A stretch of 64,000 nucleotides of DNA from the NCBI RefSeq assembly GCF_037975245.1, contig NC_092573.1, forward strand, positions 10,361,001 through 10,425,000. The letters are read 5' to 3'. The notes under the pieces were generated by a model. It did no database searches and was not told the origin of the DNA. It saw only the letters and a program-made list of their open reading frames with translations. Below are positions 63,056 through 64,000 of this stretch, piece by piece. The stretch comes from Apostichopus japonicus. Its lineage: Eukaryota > Echinodermata > Holothuroidea > Aspidochirotida > Stichopodidae. Within the stretch, counting starts at the first letter, position 1. The number at the start of each line of letters is the position of its first letter. The translations under genes were made by a program, and so were the position numbers.

Positions 63056-64000
63056 TTTATACCAACTGAACAAAATGGGCACAAAAATACAGCATAGATA
63101 GAATTAAAAGAAATCTTGGTATCACATGACATCCATGAAAGTATACACTGACAGCATCCCAAAAACTGTAAGGATGCATCCATGCCCTAGCAACTAACTC
63201 TCAAGTTTTAATTTCTTTTGCATCTTTCCTTGACCAATCTACTTGTTAATATGCCCCTAATGTAAAGAGAGTTAGTATATATCTATTATATAATATCCTC
63301 TGAGCTTGTTCCTAGATCAATGCCATCCAAACTAGTTCCTGGGGACTATCACATTTTCATTATTGCATGGTCTCAAACACATGCTGCATCCCGAAAGAAA
63401 TAAAAACAGTTTGATGAATTCCGATCTGGGGCAGTTGGGAATTTTTTAACGGTCAAAACTGTTTATTTTGATATGTTTCCATACTGTCAGATAAAAACGG
63501 CCTGCACTGCGCCCATCAATAACCATCACCTACAAGTTAAAAGTCATTCCATATGAAATATTTGAATGGGCTCTTGGTATAGAAATATTTGGTCATAGTC
63601 TGAATTCCAAGGATGATAACAATGATAAGGATAACTGTCATCTTTTGTTTTCCTATTTAGATTTAAAGCTGTCAGATTTTTGGCCAGCTTGACATGTATA
63701 ACCCACACCATGTTATGTCCATGCATTTCACACATGTGATAACAACGGACACGCTAACATTAAATGGTGTTTTTGAAAAATGTCAGGAAACTGTCAATAC
63801 TGGGGCATGGGGACATATGTCCAAAAAAAAAGTGTCCACAATCAAATCAAGGGCTGATGATATCTTATAGCTTCCCCTAACAATGAACAATGTACGGAGT
63901 CAATTATGACTTGTTGAAATACTTTCATTTTGGTTGTTAAGTTCTGTACGTGACTGTGAGCGTATCTAGATTCAATTGTGGCAAATGTCCACCAGTAACC

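Larger units (their letters stand above)
60810..64000. other. Intergenic sequence with simple repeats only
   Basis: Apart from the two repeats above and the (TAA)n tract this end of the window has A-rich tracts (62214-62255), a G-rich run near 62790-62812 and no coherent coding region on either strand. Confidence 0.5.

Overview
The window looks like animal genomic DNA: AT-rich, dense in microsatellites, and with one long intron-rich gene among interspersed repeats. The most economical guess is a marine invertebrate deuterostome, probably an echinoderm. That rests on the style of the repeats and on the protein; no species marker is visible. There is no sign of bacterial organisation.

One protein-coding gene can be supported, a semaphorin on the minus strand. 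Twelve coding exons between 32508 and 5110 join through eleven GT-AG introns. Every junction keeps the reading frame, giving 561 complete codons: signal peptide, complete sema domain, PSI domain and a short linker. The start codon exon has an in-frame stop between its splice acceptor and the ATG, so an upstream untranslated exon is implied. A CpG-richer block at about 37.9-38.2 kb that ends in a good minus-strand donor is a candidate. The end of the gene (membrane segment or secreted tail) was not found in 1-5109 and may lie to the left of the window.

The introns carry three near full-length copies (10691-13354, 19403-22091, 28853-31553) of a 2.7 kb interspersed element. All lie in one orientation, antisense to the semaphorin. 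Each is built from diverged subunits, about 400 bp long where tandem, that are packed with AGGTCA-type half-sites in DR1, DR2, DR4 and DR5 spacing. Short ends with the inverted motif GGTTCCTTGCTT / AAGCAAGGAACC bound the element. A diverged relative lies at 27340-27751.

Right of the gene (about 38-64 kb) no gene could be supported. That part holds a 21 bp minisatellite (40.3-40.6 kb), a 41 bp homopurine-rich minisatellite (51.4-52.1 kb), a 48 bp perfect palindrome made of two head-to-head repeat ends (54.9-55.0 kb), a tRNA-derived repeat (56.4 kb), long AT microsatellites, and a nest of hAT-like non-autonomous transposons at 58.6-60.8 kb. In that nest both the outer and the inner element keep perfect 8 bp target-site duplications.

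Exon limits and repeat ends were read by eye from splice signals and repeat comparison. Family assignments come from remembered family patterns, not from searches.
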